In this document: in pieces, positions 16,571 through 25,929 of the stretch
How the letters are laid out: each line of letters starts with the position of its first letter
Numbering within the stretch: the first letter of the stretch is position 1
Origin: Muribaculaceae bacterium
GTDB taxonomy: Bacteria; Bacteroidota; Bacteroidia; Bacteroidales; Muribaculaceae
Length of the DNA stretch: 38,208 nucleotides
Direction: 5' to 3'
Assembly (NCBI GenBank): GCA_017473615.1
Contig: JAFUKL010000032.1
Span: 1 to 38,208, forward strand
The notes under the pieces: generated by a model
Databases searched by the model: none
What the model was told of the DNA's origin: nothing
What the model saw: the letters and a program-made list of their open reading frames with translations, nothing else
Made by a program: the position numbers and the translations under genes

Positions 16571-16910
16571 ATGAATTTGTTTGAATGCTCGAATGTGCAT
16601 ACGGTTGTTTTTAAAGGTGAGTGTGAAATGTTTTGCAGAAAACTTGTTTTCTATTTGATGTGATGAGTGAAATGCGTATTAACATTTTTAACAAGTTGAG
16701 ATTTAACATGTTTGGTGTCTATGCAAAAAGTATGTAGAGACTGATGGCTTAGGTCAAATAGGGAAATTTTTCTGCAAAGAACAGTTCAAAATCGTCTGAA
16801 ATATCTTAAAAAATGTAAATCGGGCGATGTTTTTTGCGCAAATCGTGAGAAAATGTGCAATTTTTAAGAAATTCTATATGCAAAACTTTTTATATCTGAA
16901 TTATAATTGC
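16571..16910. other. Divergent intergenic region, no gene seen
   Basis: This AT-rich region separates the esterase gene (minus strand) from acpP (plus strand). I see no credible reading frame or RNA gene. It contains a perfect 10-nt palindrome TTTGCGCAAA (16833-16842), a possible operator about 70-80 nt upstream of the acpP promoter, but nothing identifies a regulator. Confidence 0.4.
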
Positions 16911-16918
16911 TTACTTTG
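16911..16918 (+). promoter_or_regulatory. Probable -7 box for acpP-fabF
   Basis: TTACTTTG differs from TAnnTTTG at one position and lies 47 nt before the acpP ATG. It is followed by CA, the usual start context. Confidence 0.5.
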
Positions 16919-16965
16919 CACCGCAAATTTAAAAATCAATTTATAACTAATTAAATTTTATTATT

Positions 16966-17199
16966 ATGTCTGAAATAGCAGAAAGAGTAACAGCAATAAT
17001 TGTTGACAAATTAGGAGTTAACGAAACAGAAGTAAAGCCGGAGGCTACATTTGCACAAGACTTGGGTGCTGATTCACTTGATACAGTAGAATTGATTATG
17101 GAGTTTGAAAAGGAATTCGGTATCCAAATTCCGGACGATCAAGCAGAAAAAATTGCTACTGTAGGTGACGCTATCGCATATATCGAAGCAAACAAATAA
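16966..17199 (+). CDS. acpP: Acyl carrier protein
   Basis: This 77-aa acidic protein is the carrier of type II fatty-acid synthesis. The phosphopantetheine site is the serine of [15 protein letters not shown] (Ser37). The flanking helices ([10 protein letters not shown]-type start, [27 protein letters not shown]) match ACP over its full normal length. Only 24 nt separate it from fabF, the usual acpP-fabF pairing. Confidence 0.98.
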   Translation: MSEIAERVTAIIVDKLGVNETEVKPEATFAQDLGADSLDTVELIMEFEKEFGIQIPDDQAEKIATVGDAIAYIEANK

Positions 17200-17223
17200 T
17201 AGTTTATTCCTATAAATATTAAT

Positions 17224-18489
17224 ATGGAATTAAAAAGAGTCGTAGTAACAGGTCTTGGTGCTATTACTCCGTTGGGTCACGATGTTGCCTCTACATGGGA
17301 CAATGCTGTGAATGGAGTGAGCGGTGCAGGTCCTATTACTCATTTTGACGCTTCCAAGTTCAAGACACAATTTGCTTGTGAGGTGAAGGATTTTGACGCA
17401 TCGAAGTTTTTCGATCGCAAGAAACTCCGCACTTACGATTTGTACACGCAATATGCGTTGGTTGCAGCCGAACAAGCTATAGCTGAAGCCGAACTTGACA
17501 ACGAAAATGTAGACCACAATCGTGTGGGCGTAATCTTCGCTGCAGGTATCGGAGGTCTTCATACATTTGAAGAAGAGGCGGGATATTTTGCACTTCACGG
17601 GGAAGAACAAGGACCCAAATATAATCCTTTCTTCATACCTAAGATGATTGCCGACATCGCCGCAGGTCACATTTCGATGGAACATGGTTTCCGCGGTCCG
17701 AACTTCGGTATCGTTTCGGCATGTGCATCTTCAACAAACGCATTGATAGACGCATTCAACTATATACGTCTTGGCATGGCTGATGCAATCGTTACAGGAG
17801 GCGCCGAGGCGGCTATCTACCCTGCCGGTGTGGGTGGTTTCAACTCAATGCATGCATTATCGACTCGTAACGACAGTCCGGCAACAGCTTCGCGTCCATT
17901 CAGTGCATCGCGCGATGGTTTTGTGATGGGCGAGGGCTCGGCTTGTTTGATTCTTGAAGAATTGGAGCATGCTAAGGCTCGCGGAGCAAAAATCTATGCT
18001 GAAATTGTGGGTGGAGGCATGAGTGCCGATGCTTATCATATTACAGCTACTCACCCGGAAGGCTTGGGTGCAAAGCTTGTGATGACCAATGCCCTTAATG
18101 ACGCCGGCATGAAACCTGAAGAAATTGATTATATCAATGTTCACGGAACTTCAACAGGCGTGGGTGATGTGTCGGAGGCTAAGGCTATCAAGGAAGTGTT
18201 TGGTGAACATGCTTACAAGTTGAATATCAGTTCTACTAAGTCAATGACCGGTCACTTGCTGGGAGCGACAGGCGCACTTGAGGCTTTATTCTGTGTGAAA
18301 ACAATTGAAAACGGAATAGTTCCGCCTACCATCAACCATGAGGATGGCGATAACGATCCGGATATCGACTACAACATGAATTTCACTTTCAATAAAGCTC
18401 AGAAGCGTGAAGTGAAAGCCGCTCTATCCAATACGTTCGGATTTGGTGGTCATAATGCAAGTCTTGTAATGAGAAAATATGAGGAATAA
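17224..18489 (+). CDS. fabF: 3-oxoacyl-[acyl-carrier-protein] synthase II
   Basis: This 421-aa condensing enzyme elongates acyl-ACP with malonyl-ACP in the cytoplasm. The Cys-His-His triad is visible: C167 in VSACASSTN, H307 in HGTSTG, and H344 in TGHLLGATGA. The N-terminal RVVVTGLGAITPLG and C-terminal NTFGFGGHNAS motifs are complete. It is co-transcribed with acpP and followed by a strong terminator. Confidence 0.98.
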   Translation: MELKRVVVTGLGAITPLGHDVASTWDNAVNGVSGAGPITHFDASKFKTQFACEVKDFDASKFFDRKKLRTYDLYTQYALVAAEQAIAEAELDNENVDHNRVGVIFAAGIGGLHTFEEEAGYFALHGEEQGPKYNPFFIPKMIADIAAGHISMEHGFRGPNFGIVSACASSTNALIDAFNYIRLGMADAIVTGGAEAAIYPAGVGGFNSMHALSTRNDSPATASRPFSASRDGFVMGEGSACLILEELEHAKARGAKIYAEIVGGGMSADAYHITATHPEGLGAKLVMTNALNDAGMKPEEIDYINVHGTSTGVGDVSEAKAIKEVFGEHAYKLNISSTKSMTGHLLGATGALEALFCVKTIENGIVPPTINHEDGDNDPDIDYNMNFTFNKAQKREVKAALSNTFGFGGHNASLVMRKYEE

Positions 18490-18538
18490 GTATATCCCAC
18501 TTCATCGAGGGGTGTGAAACTTAACAATATTTTTTTTG

Positions 18539-18570
18539 ATTAAGGGCGTTCTGTGATGGACGCCCTTAAT
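18539..18570 (+). terminator. Terminator after fabF
   Basis: ATTAAGGGCGT (18539-18549) and ACGCCCTTAAT (18560-18570) form a perfect 11-bp stem with a 10-nt loop. A T8 run precedes it and a short T-rich run follows. Confidence 0.8.
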
Positions 18571-18679
18571 CTTTGTAGATGTTGTATGCCATTGGCTGTA
18601 GCCGAGTGGAGTTGAGCCTCCCCCAAAAAAGCCTGTTATGCGATTTCTTATAAATGTCAGGATTAAAAAAGTGGAATTG

Positions 18680-18713
18680 TTGTGAAAAATGTCAAGGGAA
18701 TTTATTAAGTTTG
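18680..18713 (+). promoter_or_regulatory. Probable promoter for the (p)ppGpp synthetase/hydrolase gene
   Basis: TAAGTTTG (18706-18713) fully matches the -7 consensus, with a TTG at 18680-18682, 23 nt upstream. The start codon is at 18770, giving a leader of about 50 nt. Confidence 0.5.
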
Positions 18714-18769
18714 TAAATTGGAATATGATTTTTTGCGAAAAAGAATGAATCAAAAAATACGCAATCTAT

Positions 18770-21016
18770 ATGGAATATAAAATGAGTCCCGAGGAAGAAA
18801 AACAGATGGTTGATGCCGCTTTTAAGAATCTGCTTGACGGATACCTTGCCAGCAACCACAGAAAAAAAGTGGAAATAATAGAAAAGGCTTATCGGTTTGC
18901 CTGCGAGGCGCATAAAGGGATACGTCGTCGCTCAGGTGAACCATATATATTACATCCTATTGCCGTGGCAACGATAGTGAGTCAGGAAATAGGACTTGGA
19001 AGCACTTCGATATGTGCTGCCTTACTTCATGATGTGGTAGAGGATACCGATTATACGGTTGAGGATTTGGAGGCTCAATTCGGGAAGAAGATTGCGAAAA
19101 TTGTAGAGGGACTTACGAAGATTTCGGGAGGTATCTTTGGAGATAAGGCGTCGGTGCAGGCAGAGAATTTCCGTAAACTTTTGCTCACAATGAGCAATGA
19201 CATCCGCGTTATCCTTATCAAGATGGCAGACCGTCTGCATAATATGCGTACACTCGGTTCCATGCTTCCCAGCAAGCAGTATAAGATAGCCGGGGAAACG
19301 TTGTATATATACGCTCCTTTGGCTCACAGGCTCGGTTTGTTTGCCATAAAAACCGAGTTGGAGGATTTGAGTTTCAAATATGAGCATCCCGAAACCTATG
19401 AGAACATAAAGAGACAGATAGCCGATACGGAAGAGGCTCGTAACAAGATTTTTGATAAATTCGCCGCACCCATTAAGGAAAAGCTTGACGCAATGGGACT
19501 GAAGTATGAAATGAAAGCCCGGGTTAAGTCGGTTTATTCTATATGGAATAAGATGGAGACAAAACGAGTATCGTTTGATGAAATCTATGACCTATACGCT
19601 GCCCGTATCGTTTTTAAGTGTGATAATGAATGTGATGAAAAACGTATTTGCTGGAATATCTACTCTGAAATAACCGATTTGTATAGTCTGCACCCCGACC
19701 GTACGCGCGATTGGATAAGTGTTCCTAAGGCAAACGGTTATCGGGCATTGCATCTCACAGTAATGGGTTCTGACGGTAATTGGGTGGAGATACAGATACG
19801 CAGCGAGCGCATGGACGAGATGGCAGAGAAGGGCTTTGCCGCTTATTGGAAATATAAGATAGGCGAAGGCGAGGAAGAAACAGAATTGCGTACGTGGCTG
19901 ATGACGATTGAGGAAATACTGAATAATCCGGAGCCTAATGCTCTTGATTTCCTTGATACAATCAAGTTGAACCTGTTTGCATCTGAAATCGTGGTGTTTA
20001 CCCCTAAGGGTGAGCTTATAACGTTGCCTAAGAACTCAACTGTTCTTGACCTTGCTTTCTCGTTACATACCGAAATGGGAGCGCATTGTATAGCCGGCAA
20101 GGTGAACCATAAGCTTGTGCCGTTGTCTCACAAGTTGCAGAGCGGCGATCAGGTGGAAGTGCTTACCTCACATTCACAGACGGCAAAGGAGGAATGGGTG
20201 AAATTCCTTGTTACGGCTAAAGGGCAGACGAGATTGAGGACGGCTCTGAAGAAACAGCGTCGTTCGATAATAGATAAGGGAAACGAGCTGCTCAAACGCT
20301 TTCTTGCCGATAATAATATGGAAATGACGGGAGATAACATAAACCGTATTATATCCAAGGAGGGGTTGCAGAACAAGGAGGATTTGCTGTACAAAGTGGG
20401 TAATGGAGAAGTCGTCTTGAACGAGCAGGTACTGAAAGAGGTAAAGAAATCTCCGACCGGGTTGCTTTCCAAATTGTTCAGGATAGGCACACCCGGCAAA
20501 AAGGTAAAAGAAGAGCCTAAGAGCGTGACTATGAAGATAGAGCGCATAAACGGCAAGATCGATATAAGCAAAACCTATCTGTTGCATTCTGAAAACGGAG
20601 TAAGCAATTATAAGCTTGCCACATGCTGCGAACCTATTCCGGGTGATGATGTTGTAGGTTATGTAAATGATAATGATGAGGTGGTGGTGCATAAGTTGAG
20701 TTGTCCTAACGCTATGCGACTGAAAAGCAGCTACGGAGGACGCTTGTTGCAGACCGATTGGGATTCTCCCACCGATAAATTCTTGGTTGCGGTGCGTATA
20801 GAGGGTATAGATCGAATGGGTATTCTGCAAGAGATTATTTATACGATTTCCACTACGCTCGCTATAGATATAAGACGGTTGGAAATAGGTGCAAAAGACG
20901 GATTGTTTACCTCGCACCTTGATGTTATGGTAAAAGATGCTACGGTTGTGAATAATCTGTGCAAACGCTTGAAGTCGATAAAGGGTGTGACTGCCGCAGT
21001 AAGGGCTAAAGCGTGA
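18770..21016 (+). CDS. Bifunctional (p)ppGpp synthetase/hydrolase (RelA/SpoT homologue)
   Basis: This 748-aa stringent-response enzyme has an N-terminal HD hydrolase with H87-D88 in LLHDVVEDT and KMADRLHNMRTL, so degradation is probably active. The synthetase domain follows (VYSIWNKMETKRVSFDEIYDLYAARI, PKANGYRALHLTV, VEIQIRSERMDEMAEKGFAAYWKYK). A TGS domain lies at about residues 400-460 (VVFTPKGELITLPKNSTVLDLAFSLHTE). The C-terminus is an ACT domain (RIEGIDRMGILQEIIYTIS). Both catalytic halves look intact, so it is bifunctional rather than a RelA-only type. An alternative ATG lies four codons in. The next gene, a PgpH-like phosphodiesterase, starts 40 nt later. Confidence 0.95.
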   Translation: MEYKMSPEEEKQMVDAAFKNLLDGYLASNHRKKVEIIEKAYRFACEAHKGIRRRSGEPYILHPIAVATIVSQEIGLGSTSICAALLHDVVEDTDYTVEDLEAQFGKKIAKIVEGLTKISGGIFGDKASVQAENFRKLLLTMSNDIRVILIKMADRLHNMRTLGSMLPSKQYKIAGETLYIYAPLAHRLGLFAIKTELEDLSFKYEHPETYENIKRQIADTEEARNKIFDKFAAPIKEKLDAMGLKYEMKARVKSVYSIWNKMETKRVSFDEIYDLYAARIVFKCDNECDEKRICWNIYSEITDLYSLHPDRTRDWISVPKANGYRALHLTVMGSDGNWVEIQIRSERMDEMAEKGFAAYWKYKIGEGEEETELRTWLMTIEEILNNPEPNALDFLDTIKLNLFASEIVVFTPKGELITLPKNSTVLDLAFSLHTEMGAHCIAGKVNHKLVPLSHKLQSGDQVEVLTSHSQTAKEEWVKFLVTAKGQTRLRTALKKQRRSIIDKGNELLKRFLADNNMEMTGDNINRIISKEGLQNKEDLLYKVGNGEVVLNEQVLKEVKKSPTGLLSKLFRIGTPGKKVKEEPKSVTMKIERINGKIDISKTYLLHSENGVSNYKLATCCEPIPGDDVVGYVNDNDEVVVHKLSCPNAMRLKSSYGGRLLQTDWDSPTDKFLVAVRIEGIDRMGILQEIIYTISTTLAIDIRRLEIGAKDGLFTSHLDVMVKDATVVNNLCKRLKSIKGVTAAVRAKA

Positions 21017-21056
21017 ATGTGGTTATAAATGGTGAGTTTTATTTAGCAGTAGGATT

Positions 21057-23150
21057 ATGAGTATATTTCAGAAAATAGGGAAAAATAATCTTGTGAATGC
21101 GTCTATGCTCTTATGCGCTATCGTCGTAGTGTCGTTCTTTTTCCCGAGTGAGGACAAGTTCAAGTTTGAGTATGAGCAGGGAAAGCCTTGGGCTTATTCG
21201 TTGATAACCGCACCTTTTGATATGCCTATCAATATGGACTCTGTCACTGCTCGAAAAACCAAGGATAGCATCGACACAAAGTTTGCACCTATATATGAAC
21301 GTAATTCAAAAATAGAGAATGCAAATATGAATCGCTTGAATGAGGCGTTGAGCAACGATGTTAATGTGACTCCGCGCATGAGATATGCCATAATAGACAA
21401 AGTGCGTTATGTGTATGGAAAAGGGATAGTGGACAATACCACGCGAGACGGGCTGGCAACAGGTCGTATACCCGGTATAAGACGCATTGTCAATAATGTG
21501 GCAGAATATATGCCTGCCGATGGTATGTTTTCCGTTAGGGAAGCATATCTTTACTTGGACTCGGTTTTCGGTACGCCTGAATACCGTGCAGCCATGAGCA
21601 ACGCAAAAATATCGGAGAGCCTTTCGCCTAATATCATATATGACAGTATAGGCTCCAAGCGGGTTCTCGCCCAACTTTACCAAAAGGCTCTTGCCCCTGT
21701 GGGTATAATACAGAAGGGGGAACGCATCATCGACCGAGGAGAAAAAGTGACACCGCAGTTATATACGGTGTTGCAGACTTATGAACGCATGTCACGAGAA
21801 CATTCCAAGGCGGTGAAAGGTAACCATTATCCCATAGTGGGGCAGGTACTGCTTGTGGCTATCCTTTTTATGGGCTTTTTTGCCTATGTGTATTTTTTTC
21901 GCTCGCGGACTTATGCCGATTTCAGAAAAATGTTTTTTCTGATATTGTTTATGACGGTATTTACAGCCGGAGCATTGGTTGTGAAGGATACTTCAGCCAA
22001 TGCTATATACTTGATACCGTTTGCCACAGTACCGCTTATTGTATCCACTTTTATCGACTCTCGCACGGCTTTTATGGCAAATGTCGTGGTGGTGCTTATA
22101 TGTGCCCTTGCAGCTCCGTCGCCACTTGAGTTTATCGTTTTGCAGGTGGTGGCAGGTATCGTGGCTATAGTGTCGGTAAGGTCGCTGTTACGTCGCTCTC
22201 AACTCGTGCAGTGTGCATTCTATGTGTTTGTATCTTATTGTCTCACTTATATAGGTATGACTATAATGATCGATGGCAACCTTATGGGAGTGAGCAGGCA
22301 GTTGATAATGAATTTTGCGTTAAACGGTCTTATTCTTTCATTTAATTATGTGTTGGTGTTTGTTCTTGAAAAAATTTTCGGGTTCATAACGCCGGTTTCT
22401 CTTGTGGAAATAAGTGATGTAAACAACTCGTTGCTGAGGGAATTGTCGGAGAAATGTCCGGGGACATTCCAACACTCTCTCCAAGTAGCCAACCTTGCGG
22501 CTGAAGTGGCGCATAGCATAGGTGCCGACGTGCAATTGGTGCGTGCAGGAGCTTTGTATCACGATATAGGTAAAATAAGCAATCCGGCTTTCTTTACGGA
22601 GAATCAGCGTGGTGTAAATCCACATGACAGTCTCACACCCGATCAAAGTGCGCGTATTGTCATAAAGCATGTCACCGATGGAGTGGCACGTGCCGAAAAG
22701 GCAAAACTGCCGGCTGTTATAAAGGACTTTATATTGCAGCATCACGGGTGCGGCAAGGCGAAGTTCTTCTACATGAAAGCGTGCGAATCGGCAGGTGGTG
22801 CCGAGAACGTGGATGAAAAGCTCTATGCATATCCCGGGCCGAATCCGAATACTCGGGAAACCACCATATTGATGATGGCAGATGCTACCGAGGCAGCTGC
22901 AAAAAGCTTGAAAGAACATAGCGATGAAGCAATCAGGACTTTGGTTGACCGAATTGTTGAAACGCAGATGACGGAAGGAATGTATAAGGATTCTCCTTTG
23001 AGTTTTCATGAAATGGAGATCGTGAAAAAGACGATTGTAGATCGCCTTTGCATGTTCTATCACACGAGGGTGTCTTATAATATACCGTCGTCCGATAAAG
23101 TTCCGGGTGGTGTGCAAGAAAATGAGGCAAAGCAGGATGAGAGAAGATAG
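21057..23150 (+). CDS. 7TM-HD (HDIG) membrane phosphodiesterase, PgpH-like
   Basis: This 697-aa membrane protein has one N-terminal transmembrane helix (about residues 12-30), a large external 7TM-HDED-type region (to about 255), a cluster of membrane helices (about 260-450), and a cytoplasmic HD phosphodiesterase. Motifs in the last are CPGTFQHSLQVANLAAEVA, GALYHDIGK (H502-D503), HVTDGVARAE, LQHHG and MMADATEAAAKSL. Characterised relatives (PgpH) hydrolyse c-di-AMP. It is probably co-transcribed with the upstream (p)ppGpp gene. The specific nucleotide substrate is inferred from family, not shown. Confidence 0.9.
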   Translation: MSIFQKIGKNNLVNASMLLCAIVVVSFFFPSEDKFKFEYEQGKPWAYSLITAPFDMPINMDSVTARKTKDSIDTKFAPIYERNSKIENANMNRLNEALSNDVNVTPRMRYAIIDKVRYVYGKGIVDNTTRDGLATGRIPGIRRIVNNVAEYMPADGMFSVREAYLYLDSVFGTPEYRAAMSNAKISESLSPNIIYDSIGSKRVLAQLYQKALAPVGIIQKGERIIDRGEKVTPQLYTVLQTYERMSREHSKAVKGNHYPIVGQVLLVAILFMGFFAYVYFFRSRTYADFRKMFFLILFMTVFTAGALVVKDTSANAIYLIPFATVPLIVSTFIDSRTAFMANVVVVLICALAAPSPLEFIVLQVVAGIVAIVSVRSLLRRSQLVQCAFYVFVSYCLTYIGMTIMIDGNLMGVSRQLIMNFALNGLILSFNYVLVFVLEKIFGFITPVSLVEISDVNNSLLRELSEKCPGTFQHSLQVANLAAEVAHSIGADVQLVRAGALYHDIGKISNPAFFTENQRGVNPHDSLTPDQSARIVIKHVTDGVARAEKAKLPAVIKDFILQHHGCGKAKFFYMKACESAGGAENVDEKLYAYPGPNPNTRETTILMMADATEAAAKSLKEHSDEAIRTLVDRIVETQMTEGMYKDSPLSFHEMEIVKKTIVDRLCMFYHTRVSYNIPSSDKVPGGVQENEAKQDERR

Positions 23151-23230
23151 TGAGCATGATTGGACTGCTATCGTTTGTTAATACTCCTAAAGGTAAGTTG
23201 ATAAGTTTTTCCTCATCCGTTTTTATTCAT

Positions 23231-23238
23231 TATTTTTG
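23231..23238 (+). promoter_or_regulatory. Possible -7 box for the DUF4919 gene
   Basis: TATTTTTG matches TAnnTTTG, 33 nt before the ATG at 23271. The region is T-rich, so chance is possible. Confidence 0.35.
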
Positions 23239-23270
23239 AACCTTAATTATTTTATAAAGATTTTTATACG

Positions 23271-24023
23271 ATGAGATATTTTATTTATACCATTATATGT
23301 GCATTTATGTGCTGTTTTGCCGGGTCGGCGGCATCTCCTAAGAAATTGGAAATTAGGAAAGTGGATTTTGAAGAAATAAGGCATGTCACACAGGATAGCG
23401 TAGGCAGTCGTTCGTATTACCCTCGCCTTATGGCAGCATTTCTGCGCAATGACACAACTTTGCTTAACGACACATTGCCTACCGGAGAGGTGATACCGGG
23501 AGAGGTGATGACGGTGGACGATTACCGTAATTTGTATTACGGATATGTGTTTCAAGAAGATTATAATCCGTTCCGCACTTCGGTGTATTCAGAAAAACTT
23601 GAACATCTTTATGATAAAAAGGAATTTACAAGGGAAGAAAGCGTTCAAATAAAAGAAAATGCTCGCGATGCACTGGCTGACAATATCTTTGATCTAAGAC
23701 AAATGACATTTTTTATATTCGCTTTAAAAGAGATAAAGAAGGATAATCTTGCCCGTATATGTCAATTCAGACTGAACCATATCGTAGCGGCTATAATGTC
23801 GAGCGGACAAGGAACGCTTGAGCATCCGTGGGTTGTAACATCGGTAGAGCATGAATACAATATAATCAACTTCCTCGGTTTTGTGGCTACTTCGCATGAA
23901 GAAGTAGAAGGAGGAATAGATTATATAAGGATTAATAAAAAGGACAATAAGTCGCCCGAGGGATTCTATTTCGACGTATCTAAAATAATGGAAGTTGCCA
24001 ATCGTAAATTCCCTGCGGAATAA
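23271..24023 (+). CDS. DUF4919 family secreted protein
   Basis: This 250-aa protein has a signal peptide (MRYFIYTIICAFMCCFAGSAA). The body carries the DUF4919 pattern: PKKLEIRKVDFEEIRHVT, SYYPRLMAAFLRNDTTL, MTVDDYRNLYYGYVFQEDYNPF, then helical repeats, and ending GFYFDVSKIMEVANRKFPAE. The function of this Bacteroidetes family is unknown. It lies 11 nt upstream of a TPR regulator gene and may share its transcript. Base composition is like that of the flanking core genes. Confidence 0.8.
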   Translation: MRYFIYTIICAFMCCFAGSAASPKKLEIRKVDFEEIRHVTQDSVGSRSYYPRLMAAFLRNDTTLLNDTLPTGEVIPGEVMTVDDYRNLYYGYVFQEDYNPFRTSVYSEKLEHLYDKKEFTREESVQIKENARDALADNIFDLRQMTFFIFALKEIKKDNLARICQFRLNHIVAAIMSSGQGTLEHPWVVTSVEHEYNIINFLGFVATSHEEVEGGIDYIRINKKDNKSPEGFYFDVSKIMEVANRKFPAE

Positions 24024-24034
24024 TAGGATTCCGA

Positions 24035-25798
24035 ATGCGATATTTTCACTTTTTCATATTATTTTCAGTGGCGTTTGCTTTAGGCTGCACTCGTTCGGTC
24101 GATGAAAGACTTATGCAAGTTAACGCCTTTGCCGATGGCAGCAATATTGATAGTGCTGCGGTGGTGCTGCAAAGCATTGCCGTTGACAGTCTCAGTGAGC
24201 ATAATCGCCGGTATTATGACCTTATGTCGATAAAGTTGCGCGATAAATCCTATCAGGACATCAAGGGTGATACGGCAATCACCGAATTGATTCGCTACTT
24301 CGATGACAATGGCACACACTCCGAGAGAGCCGAGGCTTATTATTATGGCGGACGCGTATATCGTGAAATGGGCGACCTGCCACAATCGCTCGATTATTTC
24401 CAAAAGGCTCTCGATGCACTCGATGATGATAACACCCATGCTCGCCTAAAAGGCAAAATCTGTAGTCAAATGGGGCAGATGTTTTTTGACTTACAGATGT
24501 ATAAGCAAGCTATACCCAAATTTCAAATGGCTGCTCGTTATAATATAACGTTTTGCGATTCTGTAAATTTGGTTTATAATTATAGGGAACTTAGCGACAT
24601 CTATTATAAATTAAGCAAATCGGATAGTACGATATTTTATTTAGATAAGGCGTTGAAAATTGCGAAAGCATTGAAGGATACACCAAAATGCGAAATTGAA
24701 ATAAGAACAAGTATCGTAGATTATTATATTAAATGGGGGTATTATGAAAAGGCTAAAACAGAATTTAATGCTATAGAACAAATAATACAAGAGAAAGATT
24801 TCCCCGATTATTTATTAATGACAGGCATAAATATTTATATAATCGAAAAAAACTATGACAAATTAGCTGAATTTGCTAATAGGCTATTGCAATCGCATTT
24901 CATAAACAGCAAGATGTATGCTTATGAAATACACGCTGAGCTTGCCAAATTCAAAGGAAATAAGGATGATGCCTTTGACAATATCATGAAGTACAAGACA
25001 TGCTTGGACTCTATTGATAACAATGTCTCTCGCGAAGCCGTAATACATCAAAATTCATTCTATAACTATTCACTAAAAGAAAAAGAGAATACTAAATTAA
25101 AAAACAGACAACTTACGATAACTTTTACAGCAATATGTTCCATACTCGTACTTATAATATTTGTACTCGTTGTTATTTATATCAATAGGGTAATTAAAAG
25201 AATAAATAATACTTTAAGCGTAGAAAATAAACAATTGCATAACACCTGTGAATCTTTAGAGCAGGAAAAACATATATTGTTATCGGAGAAAGAGTTGATG
25301 AAAATGAACTTAACTCAACAACTCAATAAAATATCTTTACTGGAAACTAACATAGAATCGATTCGTACAAGTTTGTCCGAAAAAGAAATTACCGATAAAA
25401 TAAACAAGCAAATATTACTGAAAATAGAAAATATCGATACCGATAAATATATTCCTGATAATGAAATTATCAATTCTGAAATATATGCTTTATTTAAACA
25501 AAAAAGCAGAGGAGAGAAACTTAATATCACGGAAAGTCATTGGGAGGAATTAGATATGTTGATAAATCGTGTTTGTATTGATTTTAGAAATAAAATAACA
25601 TATCTTAGCGAAAATATAAGCACTGCCGATTACAGAATATGTCTTCTTGTAAAGTGTAAATTTTCAGTTAAAGAAATAGCAGAAATAACGAGCAGGATAC
25701 CGAATGCAGTGACAAATCAAAGAAAACGTTTATATAAAAAGCTGTTCGGAGTGGAAGGTTCTCCAAATGATCTTGATCGCTATATAATCTCATTATAA
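24035..25798 (+). CDS. TPR sensor / transmembrane / HTH regulator
   Basis: This 587-aa protein has an N-terminal signal or lipoprotein-like sequence ending in ALGC18. TPR repeats fill residues about 85-340 (AEAYYYGGRVYREMGDLPQSLDYFQKAL, ICSQMGQMFFDLQMYKQAIPKF). One transmembrane helix lies at about 357-382, followed by a coiled coil at about 385-460. The C-terminal LuxR-like helix-turn-helix starts at about 528 (STADYRICLLVKCKFSVKEIAEITSRIPNAVTNQRKRLYKKLFG). This is a known Bacteroidetes layout for a one-component membrane regulator: periplasmic TPRs sense, and the cytoplasmic HTH binds DNA. GC falls from about 50% to 25-28% within the gene near 24,480-24,540, so the gene looks mosaic. It probably controls the AT-rich locus just downstream. 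Confidence 0.82.
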   Translation: MRYFHFFILFSVAFALGCTRSVDERLMQVNAFADGSNIDSAAVVLQSIAVDSLSEHNRRYYDLMSIKLRDKSYQDIKGDTAITELIRYFDDNGTHSERAEAYYYGGRVYREMGDLPQSLDYFQKALDALDDDNTHARLKGKICSQMGQMFFDLQMYKQAIPKFQMAARYNITFCDSVNLVYNYRELSDIYYKLSKSDSTIFYLDKALKIAKALKDTPKCEIEIRTSIVDYYIKWGYYEKAKTEFNAIEQIIQEKDFPDYLLMTGINIYIIEKNYDKLAEFANRLLQSHFINSKMYAYEIHAELAKFKGNKDDAFDNIMKYKTCLDSIDNNVSREAVIHQNSFYNYSLKEKENTKLKNRQLTITFTAICSILVLIIFVLVVIYINRVIKRINNTLSVENKQLHNTCESLEQEKHILLSEKELMKMNLTQQLNKISLLETNIESIRTSLSEKEITDKINKQILLKIENIDTDKYIPDNEIINSEIYALFKQKSRGEKLNITESHWEELDMLINRVCIDFRNKITYLSENISTADYRICLLVKCKFSVKEIAEITSRIPNAVTNQRKRLYKKLFGVEGSPNDLDRYIISL

Positions 25799-25813
25799 GA
25801 CATTTACACTCCA

Positions 25814-25863
25814 TTTGTGTGTTTTTTGTGTGTTCCATTTTTAATTTGTGTGTTTTTTGTGTG
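25814..25863. promoter_or_regulatory. Four phased TTTGTGTG boxes (candidate operator)
   Basis: TTTGTGTG occurs at 25814-25821, 25825-25832, 25845-25852 and 25856-25863. Spacing is 11 nt within each pair and 31 nt between pairs, about one and three helical turns, so all four face the same side of the helix. The array ends 9 nt before the -33 TTG of the next promoter, as expected for an activator site. The regulator encoded just upstream is the obvious candidate, which is inference. Confidence 0.65.
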
Positions 25864-25872
25864 ATAAAAAAC

Positions 25873-25904
25873 TTGCAAATTACATAATTGTATTCTTTTC
25901 TTTG
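25873..25904 (+). promoter_or_regulatory. Promoter of the peptide maturation/export-like locus
   Basis: TTG (25873-25875), a 21-nt spacer and TTTCTTTG (25897-25904) repeat the geometry of the promoter at 8727, with one mismatch in the -7 box. The start codon of the SPASM gene is at 25930. Confidence 0.6.
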
Positions 25905-25929
25905 TGGCAAACATTAAAACTATATTGAA

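Noticed and set aside
18585-18645. tRNA-like GCCGAGTGG segment and C-rich run between fabF and the (p)ppGpp gene
   Set aside because: It resembles the D-arm of a Ser/Leu tRNA, but no acceptor stem, anticodon arm or T-arm can be formed around it.
22338-23117. 259-codon minus-strand frame opposite the HDIG gene
   Set aside because: It lies wholly over the conserved HD domain coding region and shows no recognisable motif.
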